Assembly: GCA_022495005.1 (NCBI GenBank)
Contig: JAGYXB010001057.1
Span: forward strand, 495,239 to 559,238
Direction: 5' to 3'
From: Rhyacophila brunnea
Lineage: Eukaryota > Arthropoda > Insecta > Trichoptera > Rhyacophilidae
DNA length: 64,000 bases
Part shown: piece by piece, positions 35,353 through 47,523 of the stretch
How positions within the stretch are numbered: position 1 is the first letter of the stretch
Layout of the letters: each line of letters opens with the position of its first letter
The notes under the pieces: model-generated
The model's database searches: none
Seen by the model: only the letters and a program-made list of their open reading frames with translations
What the model was told of the DNA's origin: nothing
Position numbers and translations under genes: made by a program

Positions 35353-36897
35353 ATTAATATTAAAACTACAATAAGGCGTGCGGTGTCTTTCGCGATCGAT
35401 ATGCTCTTTTTTATTAGCATATTCATAGAAAAGAGTATTTTCAGATACTTTACTAATATTTTTCGACAAGCCGGAAGTTCCAATTTTGAAATCAGTCTAT
35501 TAAATAGTCGATGACAGATTTTCAAATAAAATTAATTTAGTGACGATTTTAAAATGATGAGAAACAATGGAAAGATACCCCTCAATCATAACGCCACATA
35601 TGGTCCCACAAGTAGCAGTATCGGTAACTAATAGGTCATTATATGTATTTATTGGTTTTATGGATACTTACACCAATTATATGAATATTTTGAATAATTA
35701 AGGCATACGCCGCACCCACAGCATATATGCACCGCACGGCACTGATGATTACATAAAATAATAAAATGATTATAATAGCGTCTGAGACTGTTCTTATGTA
35801 AAGAATTTCACATTCTTCAATCTTGGATTTTCGATAAAAAAAATGGGTAATTAATTATCGTACATTATCAATTCATAAACAAAAATTGCGAATAGGTATG
35901 AGCAGGAACTTTTTAACAATATGCCATTAGGCACTGTAGACACTAATGATAGGTTTGAAGGAATTCTTGTATTTTTTTTTCATATTGCCCGCCTACTGTA
36001 ACATGAATTTTATTGCACTTCCTGGCTGACAATCCAAACAGCAACAAATCAATTGAAGCTGCGAAAAAAAAATTAAAAGCGGCTGACTAAATAAAACAGG
36101 AGACACTTATATTAATTAGCTACAACAGGTATGGCGAACCCATGACACGATGAGATGATTTTTCATGGCACGCGTTTTGTGTTGGAGAGAAAAAAATAGA
36201 TTTATAATTTATAAGATATTTTGGTACTGTTCGGTTAAAGCGGATACAGCGGAAAACGCATTTTGAAAATAGCCGATAAACTGCATCATATCAATGCATA
36301 AATGACAGATTGCATTGTATAAAAAATAACAGGCAGAAACTGATACTCTTGAAGAATAAATATAATAATTAATTTAAAATCCATAGATGGGTCCTTAGGC
36401 TTTATGTGTCACACATAATAATAGTATAGCACTGATCTCATCAGGCGGCGGGGTAAACCGTGTCGCAAACCTCCGATTTTTATCGATTTACAATCATTTT
36501 ACAATGCTTGAGACCACTGTATTGAAAGGATGTCTCATCTGATCCGAGAAATTTTGACGTCAATTTGTGCACAAAGAACCAAACTAAGTAGGTATTATAG
36601 TAATAATATTCAAGAACTCAATTACTTATAATTTTTGACCTTTTTTAATATAATTCTTATAACTATTTTTTCATTTTTTCTTGCTCGAACTACTCGAAAA
36701 ACTGTTCAGCACGTCAGACAGCCAAAAAAATATTTGGGAAATTTTGGTAGGTGTACATAAAAAGGATCGCCATCCCTGTATGTACCAATATGTATGTATG
36801 AAGGATAGAAAAAAATTGCGCTATGATCCTGATTCATGATTTTGCGTACCGATACCCCACCACAACTTACGAATAATGTTATGTATAGGCATCTGAC
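35353..36897. other. Long unannotated stretch
   Basis: About 1.5 kb without a supportable gene or repeat. Short frames only. Confidence 0.4.
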
Positions 36898-36905
36898 ATA
36901 ATACC

Positions 36906-37522
36906 CAGTGACGTCCCGTGGGGGTAGGCAGATTGAGCGTCGCTTAGGGGCGGCAGTTTCCTGAAGGGCGGCAAAATGAGGAGAATCATTAGTTATAATA
37001 GAAAACAACTACCTACCTACCTAAACTTAGTAATGACGAAAATATCTTTCCATTAAAAAAATCAGCTCACTGGTTGGAACTAAAATTTATTAATTAATTA
37101 ACATAAAAGGCTTAACAGGACTGTATTTTTTTTGTCGGGTTCGCGATGTCTAGTTTACTTCCGTTGTCCTTGGACGTCACGTCCATAATGAGTAGCAATA
37201 ACACGTGCAGATTTTCAAATTTTATTTGAATTATAGATAGGTACTTACATAGGTAATTTAAAATGTATCCAAATATTTTTGCACTATACCTATTACTCGC
37301 GAGTTTTGGAAGGTATCGGGTGTATTTTAAATGTATCTGAAACAGTGGACTCGCAATATTGTCTATTGAAGCAGAGATGTCATTTAAATTAGATTTAGTG
37401 GTATATATTTTCTTTTCATACAACACATTTCTCAGATATTGGAGTCATGAAAGGATGATAAAAATAATTGGGCGGCATTTTGGCGCTGCCTAGGGGCGGC
37501 AATTTGTCTAGGGACGTCACTG
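36906..37522 (+). mobile_element. Family A hAT element, copy 4 (complete)
   Basis: CAGTGACGTCCC to GGGACGTCACTG, with perfect 8-bp duplication ATAATACC (36898-36905 and 37523-37530). Body colinear with the copy at 31398. Non-coding; the overlapping minus-strand open frames are chance. Confidence 0.92.
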
Positions 37523-37530
37523 ATAATACC

Positions 37531-39202
37531 TATAAACATGTATGTACAAAACGCACAATCGGCACAATGCACTTTCGTTTCCTAGATCTAAATTCTAAAG
37601 ACACGAATCCTTCAAATTCTAGACCTGCTGTAAAATGTCAATAACCGAAAAATGGAACGTGTTGGAATAACACTTATTAATTGTATTAAAAAGCCATATT
37701 TTAAATTCAACGCATGTAGGTACATATGTAAATATTATATTAATAAACATTTATATTCAGCAGACAACTGCTTTATTGAATATTATAGTCATGACTACGG
37801 GATGCGATGCGATTTTCGCTGATTTGAAACAATTTTTCACTAAAGTCGGATTTTGTGTAAGTTAAGTTGTGCAACTTATTAAGTTGTGATCAAGTTGAGA
37901 TGCATGTCACGTCACTGTCACGGTGACAAATTTAGTCTATGGTTTCGTCATTTTTCAGAATATTTTCAACGATCACCACCTCTTTAAATTCAATTATAGA
38001 GAGTGCCAACTCTAATGTATTAGTATTTTGAATTATTATTAATTATTCATGCTAATATCAATTAATTTTAACAGTTTCTACGTGTGCGTACGTTAAAATT
38101 ACTTGCGATATTATATCCATAGATAATATTTTGAACAGAACCCAACCTGCAAACCATAGAATATATTATATTATAGAAGATACATAGTGCCAAAAAACAA
38201 AAACGTGATTTTGAAATGAGTCGAAAATATGCAGGCATGTAGAAAATGATAAAAAAAACGTTCATTAAATGATGCCGGTGTAGATGCAGTGCAATTCAAC
38301 GTGAGGTGATCTTATTGTTATTTTGGTGATTTAGGCAGATTTTGCCAACTGACAATGTTCGTTTAAAGGTTCAAAATGTGCTACAGGATGAGACCATCAG
38401 TCACAGATAACATTTTAAACACCAAGAAAAACGACACACTTTTTTTCCCGTAGCGGCAGCTTACCGTACGTCACGTGATAGTAGGCGACATGCACCTCAA
38501 TTTGATCAGAACTTTACCTACTTGTGTACGTACATATTGTGTATTTCGTCATATATTATTGTATCTTCTAATATATTATTCAAAATCTGACGCAATATGG
38601 TTGAGAGAATCATTAAGAGAAAAAATAATTTGGCATTAGATTAGAAGATTCATCGATTATAAGAATTGAAATTCAACAGTATTTAACCAATTAAATCCAT
38701 CGAACAATAAATTATATCAGATTTTTATTCTATCATGTTTTACGATCTAATGTTGTCTACTTTATGTATTTATACTGAGATGTATTTATAAACTCGGTCG
38801 CAATTATTGATGCAAGTCGATGACTTTGACCTTAATTGAATAATGTGCGATCAAACGCATAGAGTTGTACACGAACCTCGTATGGATGATCGCAGATATT
38901 GATTCTGATGAAAATATCAATACAATAACGTACCTACCTCGGCAATTAATCAATAGAAAACTCCATTTTCGTACAATACCGAAGTACGCTTTATAAAAAA
39001 AATATCAAATCAGACGCAAGTACCAGTACCTACAGAACGACCATAGATGACTACTTAAATATCAGTATATTAAGTACAGTGAATAATAATTATTAGTGTA
39101 GTAGGTATCTATGCATCATCATCATCGGCATTACAACCTACTGCGAATACTGAACGCATCCAGAAAATAATTACTATATTCCCATTAGTCTGGTGTTTCT
39201 GA
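37531..39202. other. Long unannotated stretch
   Basis: About 1.7 kb of AT-rich DNA. No conserved protein, terminal repeat or family match noticed. Confidence 0.4.
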
Positions 39203-39210
39203 CAACACAG

Positions 39211-39531
39211 CATGGCCCCCACAAGGGGGGGCTGACAGGGTTCTAGCCAAGGGGCCCGGCGTGGCGGGTAGATCAGATATGTTAGATAAACACACATCAC
39301 GAATTCTCTCTAATAATAAAAAGTCGCCTGCGGCCCTATTACACGGCATGAGGTCGTGCGGTGCAATTTTGACTTGTTTTGTGTTGATACTCGATGTATC
39401 AAAACTACAAAAAAATACACCGAAGGCCCTTACTTTACCTCTAACACAATTTTGAAAACGCTTGTGTTGATCGTCACGCATGCCATTAAACTTGGCGATA
39501 GGTAGGGGGCCCGCTTTATGATGCTGGAGCT
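39211..39531 (+). mobile_element. Family E element, copy 2
   Basis: Starts CATGGCCCCCACAAGGGGGG and shares GCTGACAGGGTTCTAG, AGTCGCCTGCGG and GATAGGTAGGGGGCCCGC with the copy at 43129. The right terminus is altered. The flanking octamers CAACACAG and ATACACAG match at six of eight positions, an aged target duplication. No ORF of note. Confidence 0.65.
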
Positions 39532-39539
39532 ATACACAG

Positions 39540-40441
39540 TTCGATCACCTCACTTTAGGTCTAATGAGGTTCACTTTATATTGAACATGAAGTGTTGGAT
39601 GTCTTTCACCGTTGTTTAAAATATGGCTCCAGTGACTTTTAACTACACCAAATTTAAAAGATGTGTAAGTATCGGCCTCTCGTCCTATTTGATGCGGCCA
39701 AGCACTGCGATTATTTTCTATGTGAAGTATGGATATTAAACAAATAAATACTATGACACGTTAATGCCTTCGAGGTGTGGTTGTTTCTCTCTGACTGACA
39801 GGGTGACTAATGATGACGTCCTCAAACGAATGCGAAAGGACCGAGAAGTTTTAAAAAGTACAGTAAGTACCTACCTCATTACGAGAAGTCAGACGTACAT
39901 CATTCCTCGTCTAAGTATTCAATACGTGGCAAAAGAAGATGCCACATTCCGTCTTTAATATCCATGACTGGTAGCAGACAATAAAGTGAAGATCACCCTG
40001 GTGTTGGCTGACCTCCAATAACGGATAGTACAATACAGCCGTTGAATAATGTGTCGGCTCTCTTTTTAGATTCGTCTCCTTTTCTTCTTCGCAATAAACA
40101 AAAAGTTTATCAATAATAATTCTAACATCACTCCTGATCGTTTTAGACGTATTTATATTATAAAAAGCATCAAATGATGTAAATTGATAGATTCGTACAC
40201 CACGGAAGCGTAACATAAAATGATAAATTTGGGGGCGTTCCTCATTTGAAAACGGAAGTGCGATTAACTGCACAGGAGGGGCTTGTTAGTTCACAGTTTT
40301 AACACGTGGACAAGAAGTTCTTGTTCGACAATACTAATACAAACGCAGTATTGTCGCGTGTCTTGCGCGACAATACATATCGGTTCGAGCACGAAATGTC
40401 ATTCATTACTATGAAAGCAGTAGCTACATAAATATTGTATA
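39540..40441. other. Unannotated stretch
   Basis: A 120-codon minus-strand open frame (39911-40273) has no recognisable domain. Near 40325-40375 CGACAATACT and AGTATTGTCG are inverted over a short distance. No gene is called. Confidence 0.35.
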
Positions 40442-40443
40442 TA

Positions 40444-40804
40444 CAGTATAACCCCTATTTTACGTTTTTTAAGGGACTGAAGAACAAAAACCTAATTGGA
40501 GGGAAAATGTAAAAGGGGGGTATTGAAAAAAAGAACATTTAAAATTTATGTTTCTAAAAAAATAACGTTTTATTAAAAAACAACATTCAATTAAAATTTT
40601 TATTGAAAAATCGTTCGAATGTCACGACCCAATCATTGTCAATTGCGCGTAACTCGCATATTTTGAATATTTCCGACGTAAATTGCGGGAAAGAAAAACG
40701 TAAATGCGGGTATTAAATGTACTGAAATACATCGGGACTGAAAAAAATACACGCAATTGCCGGGAAAACGTGAATTCCGGGCACGTAAAAACGACGTTAT
40801 ACTG
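40444..40804. mobile_element. pogo-like MITE, deleted relative of 30621
   Basis: CAGTATAACCCCTATTTTAC to CGACGTTATACTG with flanking TA (40442-40443, 40805-40806). Both subterminal regions match the element at 30621, but the transposase fragment is replaced by an unrelated ~35 bp (CGTTCGAATGTCACGACCCA at about 40613). This shows how a MITE forms by internal deletion. Confidence 0.8.
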
Positions 40805-40824
40805 TATATATATTATGATAACTA

Positions 40825-40991
40825 CAGTAAAAAGAAAACAATGATTCGGTTGGTCGATGGTGTGCGTGCGGATGTTTAGCCCTACTAGTGCTACTAATTA
40901 CCTGGCAGTCGGTGTGCCCGTAGCGCTGACAACGGTATACGTATTCGTACGCATACAATCCACGAACCGAATCATTGTTTTGTTTTTACTG
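40825..40991. mobile_element. Family M TA-flanked MITE, copy 2
   Basis: CAGTAAAAAGAAAACAATGA pairs with TCATTGTTTTGTTTTTACTG; TA on each side. The interior differs from copy 1 in length. It lies 20 bp from the pogo-like MITE. Confidence 0.75.
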
Positions 40992-41055
40992 TACCTATGT
41001 ATGCATGTTACTGTCGTATATCAGTATATCAAGATCGCAGTGCTCCAATTGCCGG

Positions 41056-41205
41056 CCACAGACGGACAGTTCTCGTAACAGGTTGAACATGCCAGTTAAT
41101 AACTATACAGTTATCTTTGGTAGATAATCTGCTGCGCCCATAGACGGACACTTTTCGACCTTTCAGATGTTTGCCATGTTCAAACTGCCAGCGACCCCCT
41201 ACTCC
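41056..41205. repeat. Short repeat with inverted ends, related to 42427-42597
   Basis: ACAGACGGACAGTTCTCGTA and GGTTGAACATG here are the reverse complement of CATGTTCAAACTGCTACGAG and AACTGTCCGTCTATGG at about 42560-42595. ATAGACGGACACTTTTCG and CCATGTTCAAACTGCCAGCG near the right edge suggest a nested pair. Class unknown. Confidence 0.45.
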
Positions 41206-41461
41206 CGTGTTTTTGTAAAACTGTTGGAATTTCAACTAGCCGAAAGTTTTCGGGTGACGTTAGATGTTGGTAACGTAAAGTAGAATATACCGCGCGATAC
41301 AACTTCGACTGGTGTTGCTTGTTATTGCATTTTATAATATATTTTATAATACATTAAAAATGTAATAATATTATGTACGCGGAGATCGCAAATATTATAT
41401 TTTATTTATTTTTACGAGAGTAAAACAAAGTAATAGTTATTTATGTAAACATATTATTTTA

Positions 41462-42106
41462 TACAATATAATATAAATGTTAAAATGAAAGTTATTGTGA
41501 AAATATAGACTAATAACTCAGTACTCAAATTTTGTTTATTGTATGTAGTGAATATTAAAACTTATTAATTTAAGACGTTCACAACATAAATTAATATACC
41601 TAATTGTGAATGACAATCTCGGTAAATCTAAATAAAATTTAAGTATATATTTTAATAATATCATAGTAATTAATTATTATACTGATAATTGATGTAAATA
41701 TAATTTTGTGGCATGTTTAAATTTATTGTAGGTATATAAAATCAATACCTTTATAAATATTACCGTTTTCTATTACAATATAATATAAATGTTAAAATTT
41801 TAGAGAGCATTATAAATATTAAGTTATTGTGAAAATATAGACTAATAACTCAGTACTCAAATTTTATTTATTATATGTAGTGAATATTAAAAATTATTAG
41901 TTTAAGACGTTCACAACATAAATTAATATACCTTATTGTGAATGACAATGTCGCTAAATTTAAATAAAATTTAAGTACCTATATATTTTAATAATATCAT
42001 AGTAATTATATAATACTGATGATTGATGTAAATATAATTTTGTGGCATGTTTAAATTTATTGTATATAAAATCAATACCTTTATAAATATTACCATTTTC
42101 TTACTT
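41462..42106. repeat. Tandem duplication of a ~312-bp AT-rich unit
   Basis: TACAATATAATATAAATGTT starts at 41462 and again at 41774. Both units then contain ACTCAGTACTCAAATTTT, TTTAAGACGTTCACAACATA, ATTTTGTGGCATGTTTAAAT and ATCAATACCTTTATAAATAT. The second has a ~21-bp insertion near its start. A recent local duplication with no terminal repeats. Confidence 0.85.
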
Positions 42107-43120
42107 AATTAATACTGTCCATTAAAGGGAATAATTTATTCAAAAGAAAAGATTACATTTTATATTTACACGAATGTGTATAATATTGTTTCGGTGAATC
42201 GATAAAATACACAATCCACTAGCGAAATCATGATTTATTTTACCAACGTCATAGGTGTGTATTTTATGTCAATTTGTTTCTAATAAAAACAATTATAACC
42301 ATAATAAATTCAAAGTAAAATTATTCGTGTATCATCGTTCAAGTATACCCTACCTAAAACTAATTGAAACAATACCCCTGTGTAATATCTCCGCGAACCT
42401 AACCGCCATAGTTTTTGACACTTGCTCTGCCACAGACAATAACTGTACGTATATGGGCACGTCTGTTGACAGTTCGACAGATTTAAATGGGGTAGTTAAA
42501 CTGATCTGTGGTGTGGCCACTAACGTACAGTTATTGAACAGTTATTGTCTGTGCCATGTTCAAACTGCTACGAGAACTGTCCGTCTATGGGGGCCTAATG
42601 TCTAGCTTTATAAGAAACGCTGCATTGCGTAAATCAGTTTGGGCCCAATGAGGGTACTGTACCTAATTTGAATTTGTATATCGACATATTGTGATGTCTC
42701 TATATAAGCTGTAGTAAAATTTTTGTTTGCCGGTGTAATTATTCTATTCACTTCTCGACTGATGTCATTTTGGAGCGTGATCCCACCCACATGTATGCAT
42801 ACAACTCGTCTATTTACCACGGCGATTCTCAACCAGGTCCGCGAGAATTCGCAAAATCTTGCTGCAAAAAAGAAAACGTGTTTGTAATCGGTAAATAAGT
42901 AATGTGCCCCAGTCGAATATTGTCAGTCTGATAGGGTTCTCCGACATTTCAGCAAATATTTCAAGGTGCCTTCAAAAAAAGGTTGAGAGCCTTGAGGTCC
43001 TACTACTCAACGCGTATACACTAGTCGTGAGCGATGATTCTGGATTAGCCTACCAACACAAGTAGAGATTGCCGACATATTGCGTCTTTTCTTCAGACTA
43101 GTGAAGACAGTTATTAGTGC
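42107..43120. other. Unannotated apart from a hairpin at 42427-42597
   Basis: GCCACAGACAATAACTGTAC near 42429 pairs with GTACAGTTATTG and CAGTTATTGTCTGTGCC near 42530-42575. At 42826-42990 a decayed hAT-like piece (TCTCAACCAGGTCCGCGAGA) resembles 59516. No gene is seen. Confidence 0.4.
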
Positions 43121-43128
43121 GGTAAGAC

Positions 43129-43536
43129 CATGGCCCCCACATCTTGAAGCGGGCCCCCAGGCTAGGATCTTTGGCGGGGCCCCCTACCTATCACTAAGGA
43201 TGAAGGCAGTGTGATGCTGTGCAGTAGCGTTTTCCAAAATGGTATACGCTGTAAAATTAATGAGTAGGTATATTTAGTGTAGTTTTTTTGTATATTTTGA
43301 TACATCCATTTGAATTATGGAGTTGTCGAGTATAGATACATAATTAAAAATTGTATCGCACAACCACATAATTTAAAATAATAACATTAATGAAGGAAAA
43401 TAGCGCCGCAGGCGACTTTTTTTACTGTTAGAGAGAATTTGTGATGCGTGTATCTGGTCGACTCGACATGCCGGGCCCTTCTTGAGCCCGGGCCTCCAGG
43501 CTAGAGCCCTGTCAGCCCCCCTTTGTGGGGGCCATG
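43129..43536 (-). mobile_element. Family E element, complete copy with 8-bp target duplication
   Basis: Ends CATGGCCCCCAC and GTGGGGGCCATG are perfect inverted repeats. The octamer GGTAAGAC stands at 43121-43128 and 43537-43544. An 8-bp duplication points to hAT or a related superfamily, although CATGG is not the usual hAT terminus. GC-rich blocks near both ends flank an AT-rich core. 408 bp, no transposase. It defines the true ends of this family. Confidence 0.85.
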
Positions 43537-43544
43537 GGTAAGAC

Positions 43545-44740
43545 ACGTCATGCAAGGGTGGTACTATTGTAATCTCCATTCTTATAGAAACATGCCAATC
43601 ATTTTTAGTCAACACTCCGTACACCTTATGTCGTAATCGGTTTTTTTTTATGTATGTGCATACATACATCAAAAAAAACCGATGGATGTTGTACGTAATA
43701 TACTTATAGAAATATAATTTTATTACGATAAGTATTTAGTCACAGATTCCAATCAGGGTTCCGCGAACTGAGTCAGGGGTTCCCCGAGAATTCGTGATAG
43801 CTGGCGGAGAGAGTATAACTTTAATCTGCTTTACGGACCTTAAAATGTGTCGGCCAAGTTTTAGAATTTTAGATTTTACAAAATGTTTTAAGGGTTCCGA
43901 CACCCAAAAAACGTTGGGCATCACTGCGATAAGTGGACTCCACACTACCACATTTAGTAACGTAAAACAACTCCACGATTATAACCAACAATTTAACGTT
44001 TTGTCATTATATACCTAATTGTGCACCAATAGCTAAGTTATGACACAGAATGGAGGTTGAATTGACAGATTTTTGATTTTACGAAAAAACGCGTGTTGAT
44101 TACTTCCTCAACGTATTAGATTCGTACTCTGGATCGAAACACACATTAAAAAACAACATGTGAATTTAGCAGACCTGGAATTAAGCCGACACGTTATTGC
44201 TCGGCCATCGCGCACCTTGGCCAAGATTTATACTAATGAATAACAAAGATGTTGAAGAAAACCTTATTCTATAGAGATGAAGCCGTATGAAAGTGGTGGC
44301 AAAAAGGACAACTAGGACAAAATGAAGTATGTATGTAGTTAGCTGCGGGCTTGGATAAGTAAGTAGGTACTATGTAAAAATTAAACATTTGTTTATATGT
44401 TGCACTGGTACGACCATGGACCATGTGCAATAAATCGCTACATTCGAGTCCAAAGTATTTATGCATTATATTATGCGTAAAATATTCAAAAAACACACAC
44501 ATGTCACATACGCCAAGGAAGTCATCATGCTTATTTTATACACGATACATTGGTTCGGTGAACATTTAACATTGTATACAAACTGTTCGAAAGTTGTATC
44601 AAAATTGTTGTTTCCGAACATTAACGTAAGTACGAGTACCTAGATACATTTACAAAAATTGATCATAGTATACAAAATGTTCTTGGTCTGGACTTAATAA
44701 TAATGTTGACCTACCTAATTCATTGTTTTAGTTGATCAAC
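43545..44740. other. Unannotated; contains a hAT-like relic at about 43741-43928
   Basis: 43741-43928 runs from AGGGTTCCGCGAACTGAGTC to GGGTTCCGACACCC and CGTTGGGCATCACTG. The final GGGCATCACTG is a common hAT terminus (CAGTGATGCCC reversed), but the other end is not identifiable. The rest has no feature. Confidence 0.35.
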
Positions 44741-45034
44741 CCATCTATTCTATACACAAGGCTGCTATCGCCGGCTATCGAGGGTGGTTTATCATATTTA
44801 TGTATTGAGGCTGTTAATGTTACAATAAGTTAACCTTCTGAACTTTCAAAAAGTGATAATGTTTTAACAGGACCTCTCTTGGCTGTGTTATCTTTTAGAG
44901 CGAGATGGACAGTTTTGACAGTTTAGACGGCAAACTGATTGTAACAATTATGCTACTCAATACATAAATATGATAAACTACCCTCGATAGCCGCCGATAA
45001 CGGCCGATAGCAGCCTTGTGTATGGAATAGATGG
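44741..45034. mobile_element. Family N hairpin MITE, copy 1
   Basis: Left CCATCTATTCTATACACAAG and right CTTGTGTATGGAATAGATGG are inverted, followed by pairing arms GCTGCTATCG with CGATAGCAGC and TTTATCATATTTATGTATTG with CAATACATAAATATGATAAA. The core CCTCTCTTGGCTGTG is shared with copy 2 at 45366. Non-coding. Confidence 0.8.
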
Positions 45035-45365
45035 GCAAGAACACTTTTCCGATTTTTTTGAAATACCTGTCAAACCAACTATAAGTAGATATTGTAAAGC
45101 CTAGTCCAGACCAACATACATAAATCACATGGTAAACAAATACAGGTAAGCAGGTATATAAAAACTAGGTTTTTTTTATCATGGAATGGAAACAATGTGA
45201 GCAATAAACAAGTAATTCTGGCACAAAATGTGGCAAAAAAATACTGCTTCGTCGGAAGTAGCGACGCGAGGTCTTGTGGAATGTTGTTTTTGTTAAAGTG
45301 CGCAAATGTGTACAATGTAAACTGACTCTACTACATTTAAGTTGATTTGATAACAACCTTTGCAG

Positions 45366-45611
45366 CGTATCTATTCTATACGCAAGACTGCTTTCGGCCG
45401 CTATCTAGGGTAGGAGAGTATCCAAGTAAGTGCTACGTTTTAACAGCACCTCTCTTGGCTGTGATAAATTTTAGAGTGAGATAGACAGTTTTTACAGTTC
45501 AAACGGCTAACTTATTGTAATTGTTACAATAAGTGTTAATATTTCGATACTTTCCTACCCTAGTGAGCTGCCGTAAAGGCCGAAAGCAGTCTTGTGTATA
45601 GAATATATGCG
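45366..45611. mobile_element. Family N hairpin MITE, copy 2
   Basis: GCGTATCTATTCTATACGCA pairs with TGTGTATAGAATATATGCGC; internal arms GACTGCTTTCGGCC and GGCCGAAAGCAGTC. It shares AACAGCACCTCTCTTGGCTG with copy 1, 330 bp away. The core resembles copy 1, while the outer arms have diverged. Confidence 0.75.
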
Positions 45612-45763
45612 CAGGTTGTGGATATAGGTACGTTGATTTTCAAATAAACGATTGAGCAAATGTGTTTAATGTAGCAGCAAAAGTAAAGTTTACAAACCAT
45701 TGTATAATAGGTAACTTACCTACAAATCTTTGCGGGCATATCTACCACCTACAACTACATTAT

Positions 45764-45880
45764 ACTACAAGGTTGTAAGTGTTCGTCCTTGAGAAAACAA
45801 ACCCAACAATGAAGTACTATTCTTAGCTGCCTCATTTTTACTTTTGTTTCGCCAAGGACAAACACTTAGAACCTTGTAGT
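45764..45880. mobile_element. Short hairpin MITE
   Basis: ACTACAAGGTTGTAAGTGTT (then CGTCCTTG) pairs with CAAGGACAAACACTTAGAAC (then CTTGTAGT) over 28 bp with two mismatches. 117 bp in all, non-coding. Confidence 0.75.
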
Positions 45881-46908
45881 TCTCCGCTCGCGATTGGTCT
45901 GGAAAAACATTGTTCGTCTTCACCACAGAACAGAATTATTTCTGAGTTCCCTGGTCTTCACTCTTCGTAATAGTATAATTAAGTACCTATTAAAGACATC
46001 GTCTTTATTCTTTGCACATACCATTCGTTTATAAATTGTATACAGGGGCCAAAACATAGACGAAACATACCTAATATTTTAATCTGCATTCATTGATTCC
46101 ACTGCTTACCTAATAAAATATATTGACAACACTCAATCATAATGACTTGATTTACAAGTAAATTCTAAGCTTTAATTAGTTTGTATTGTTATGTTGTCGG
46201 ATTCAAAAAAAATGTGTTTATTATTAATTTGTTTACGGCAGGAAGATGACAGTAGATATATAAACAACAGCATCGCCGTTGTATCTACAAATGTTGTAAA
46301 TATTATTATTTATTCTAATCTATCTGATTTATGACAGTTTTCAATTAATGAGGGTATATGATTGTTTCCGAGATGTCTCGGTTGAAAATATATCAATTCT
46401 AAAACAGTATTAAATGAATTACTTACCAATATTTAAGTTACCGAAGGAATTCGATAAAATCACAAATTGACGTGACCACGAAATACAGCGGAAAGTGTAA
46501 AAAAATAAGTCGCGCCCTTTGGATACAGTATTTTTAAAGTACCGAAACACTGAAAGTACAATCTGTCCTTCTTTCTATTTTTATAACATACATTTCAATA
46601 GCCATATTTATATACACTTCACTTTATTGATACTCGATAGGTAGTTAGAAAACGCAATGAACACATCAACCAACATTCGATTTCACTTCGCGATGACAGC
46701 CGAATGTTGCTGCCGCCATATTGATTTGTAAACAAAAAAATCACCGCTAGATGTCGTGTTTGATTAGTTTAAAAAAAATAAAATAAACACCAATCTAATC
46801 ATGAGCTAATAATTTTTTTTTTTAATGTATTTAAAAGACACCACGATAATAATTACGGTATTTACGGTAACTAATATTATTGTTATCATTTTGCATTATT
46901 ATAATCAA
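45881..46908. other. Unannotated stretch
   Basis: Nothing recognised. GCTGCCGCCATATTGATTTG near 46708 recalls 5' regions of insect genes but no exon can be supported. Confidence 0.35.
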
Positions 46909-46916
46909 GGAGTAAG

Positions 46917-47523
46917 CAGTGACGTCCCATGGGGGTAGGCAGATTGAGCGTCGCTTGGGGGCGGCAGTTACCTAAAGGGCGGCAAATCGAGGAGAATCAT
47001 TAGGTATATATATAAATAGCTACCTAAACTTAGTAATAACGGAAATATCTTTCCATTAAAAAAAATCAGCTCACTGGTTGGAAACAAAATGTATTTATTA
47101 GGTACCTACTATAAAAGTTTAACAGGACTTTTTTGTCGAGTTCGCGATGTCTAGCTTACTTCCGTTGTCTTTGGACGTCACGTTCTTGGTGTAATGTCCA
47201 CAATATGTTAAAAATAAAAATAAATAAATTGAATTGAAATTGAATTGAAACAGCAATGACACGTGCATACCTAATTTAAAATTTATCCAAATATGTACCT
47301 ACCTATCTGAAACCGTAGAAACGCAATATTGGCTATTGAAGCAGAGATGGCATTTAAATTAGATTTAGTGGTATAAGTATATCTTGTTAGTAATGTATCC
47401 AAACAACACATTTCTTAGATATATGAGTCACGAAAGGATGATAAAAAGTAGGTACTGTATAAAAAAAATGTGGTGGCATTTTGGCACTGCCTAGAGGCGG
47501 CATTTTGTCTAGGGACGTCACTG
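46917..47523 (+). mobile_element. Family A hAT element, copy 5 (complete)
   Basis: CAGTGACGTCCC to GGGACGTCACTG, with perfect duplication GGAGTAAG (46909-46916 and 47524-47531). It contains a LINE 3' tail at 47192-47250 inserted where other copies read TTGGTGAACAGCAATGAC. Confidence 0.92.
47192..47250 (+). mobile_element. LINE 3'-tail insertion (~59 bp) in hAT-A copy 5
   Basis: TAATGTCCACAATATGT followed by A-rich AATAAATAAATTGAATTGAA matches the 3' end of the minus-strand LINE at 59935-60600 (TAATGTCCACAATATGTAAA there). It is an extreme 5' truncation, only the last few dozen bases plus tail. Two bases of the host hAT (AA) are missing at the junction. Confidence 0.75.

Noticed and set aside
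39911..40273. 120-codon minus-strand ORF as a gene
   Set aside because: No domain, no splice sites and no similarity to repeats. Plausible by chance at this length in AT-rich DNA.
44895..45356. Overlapping minus-strand ORFs as genes
   Set aside because: They lie largely on the arms of a hairpin MITE and adjoining AT-rich DNA, with no domain.
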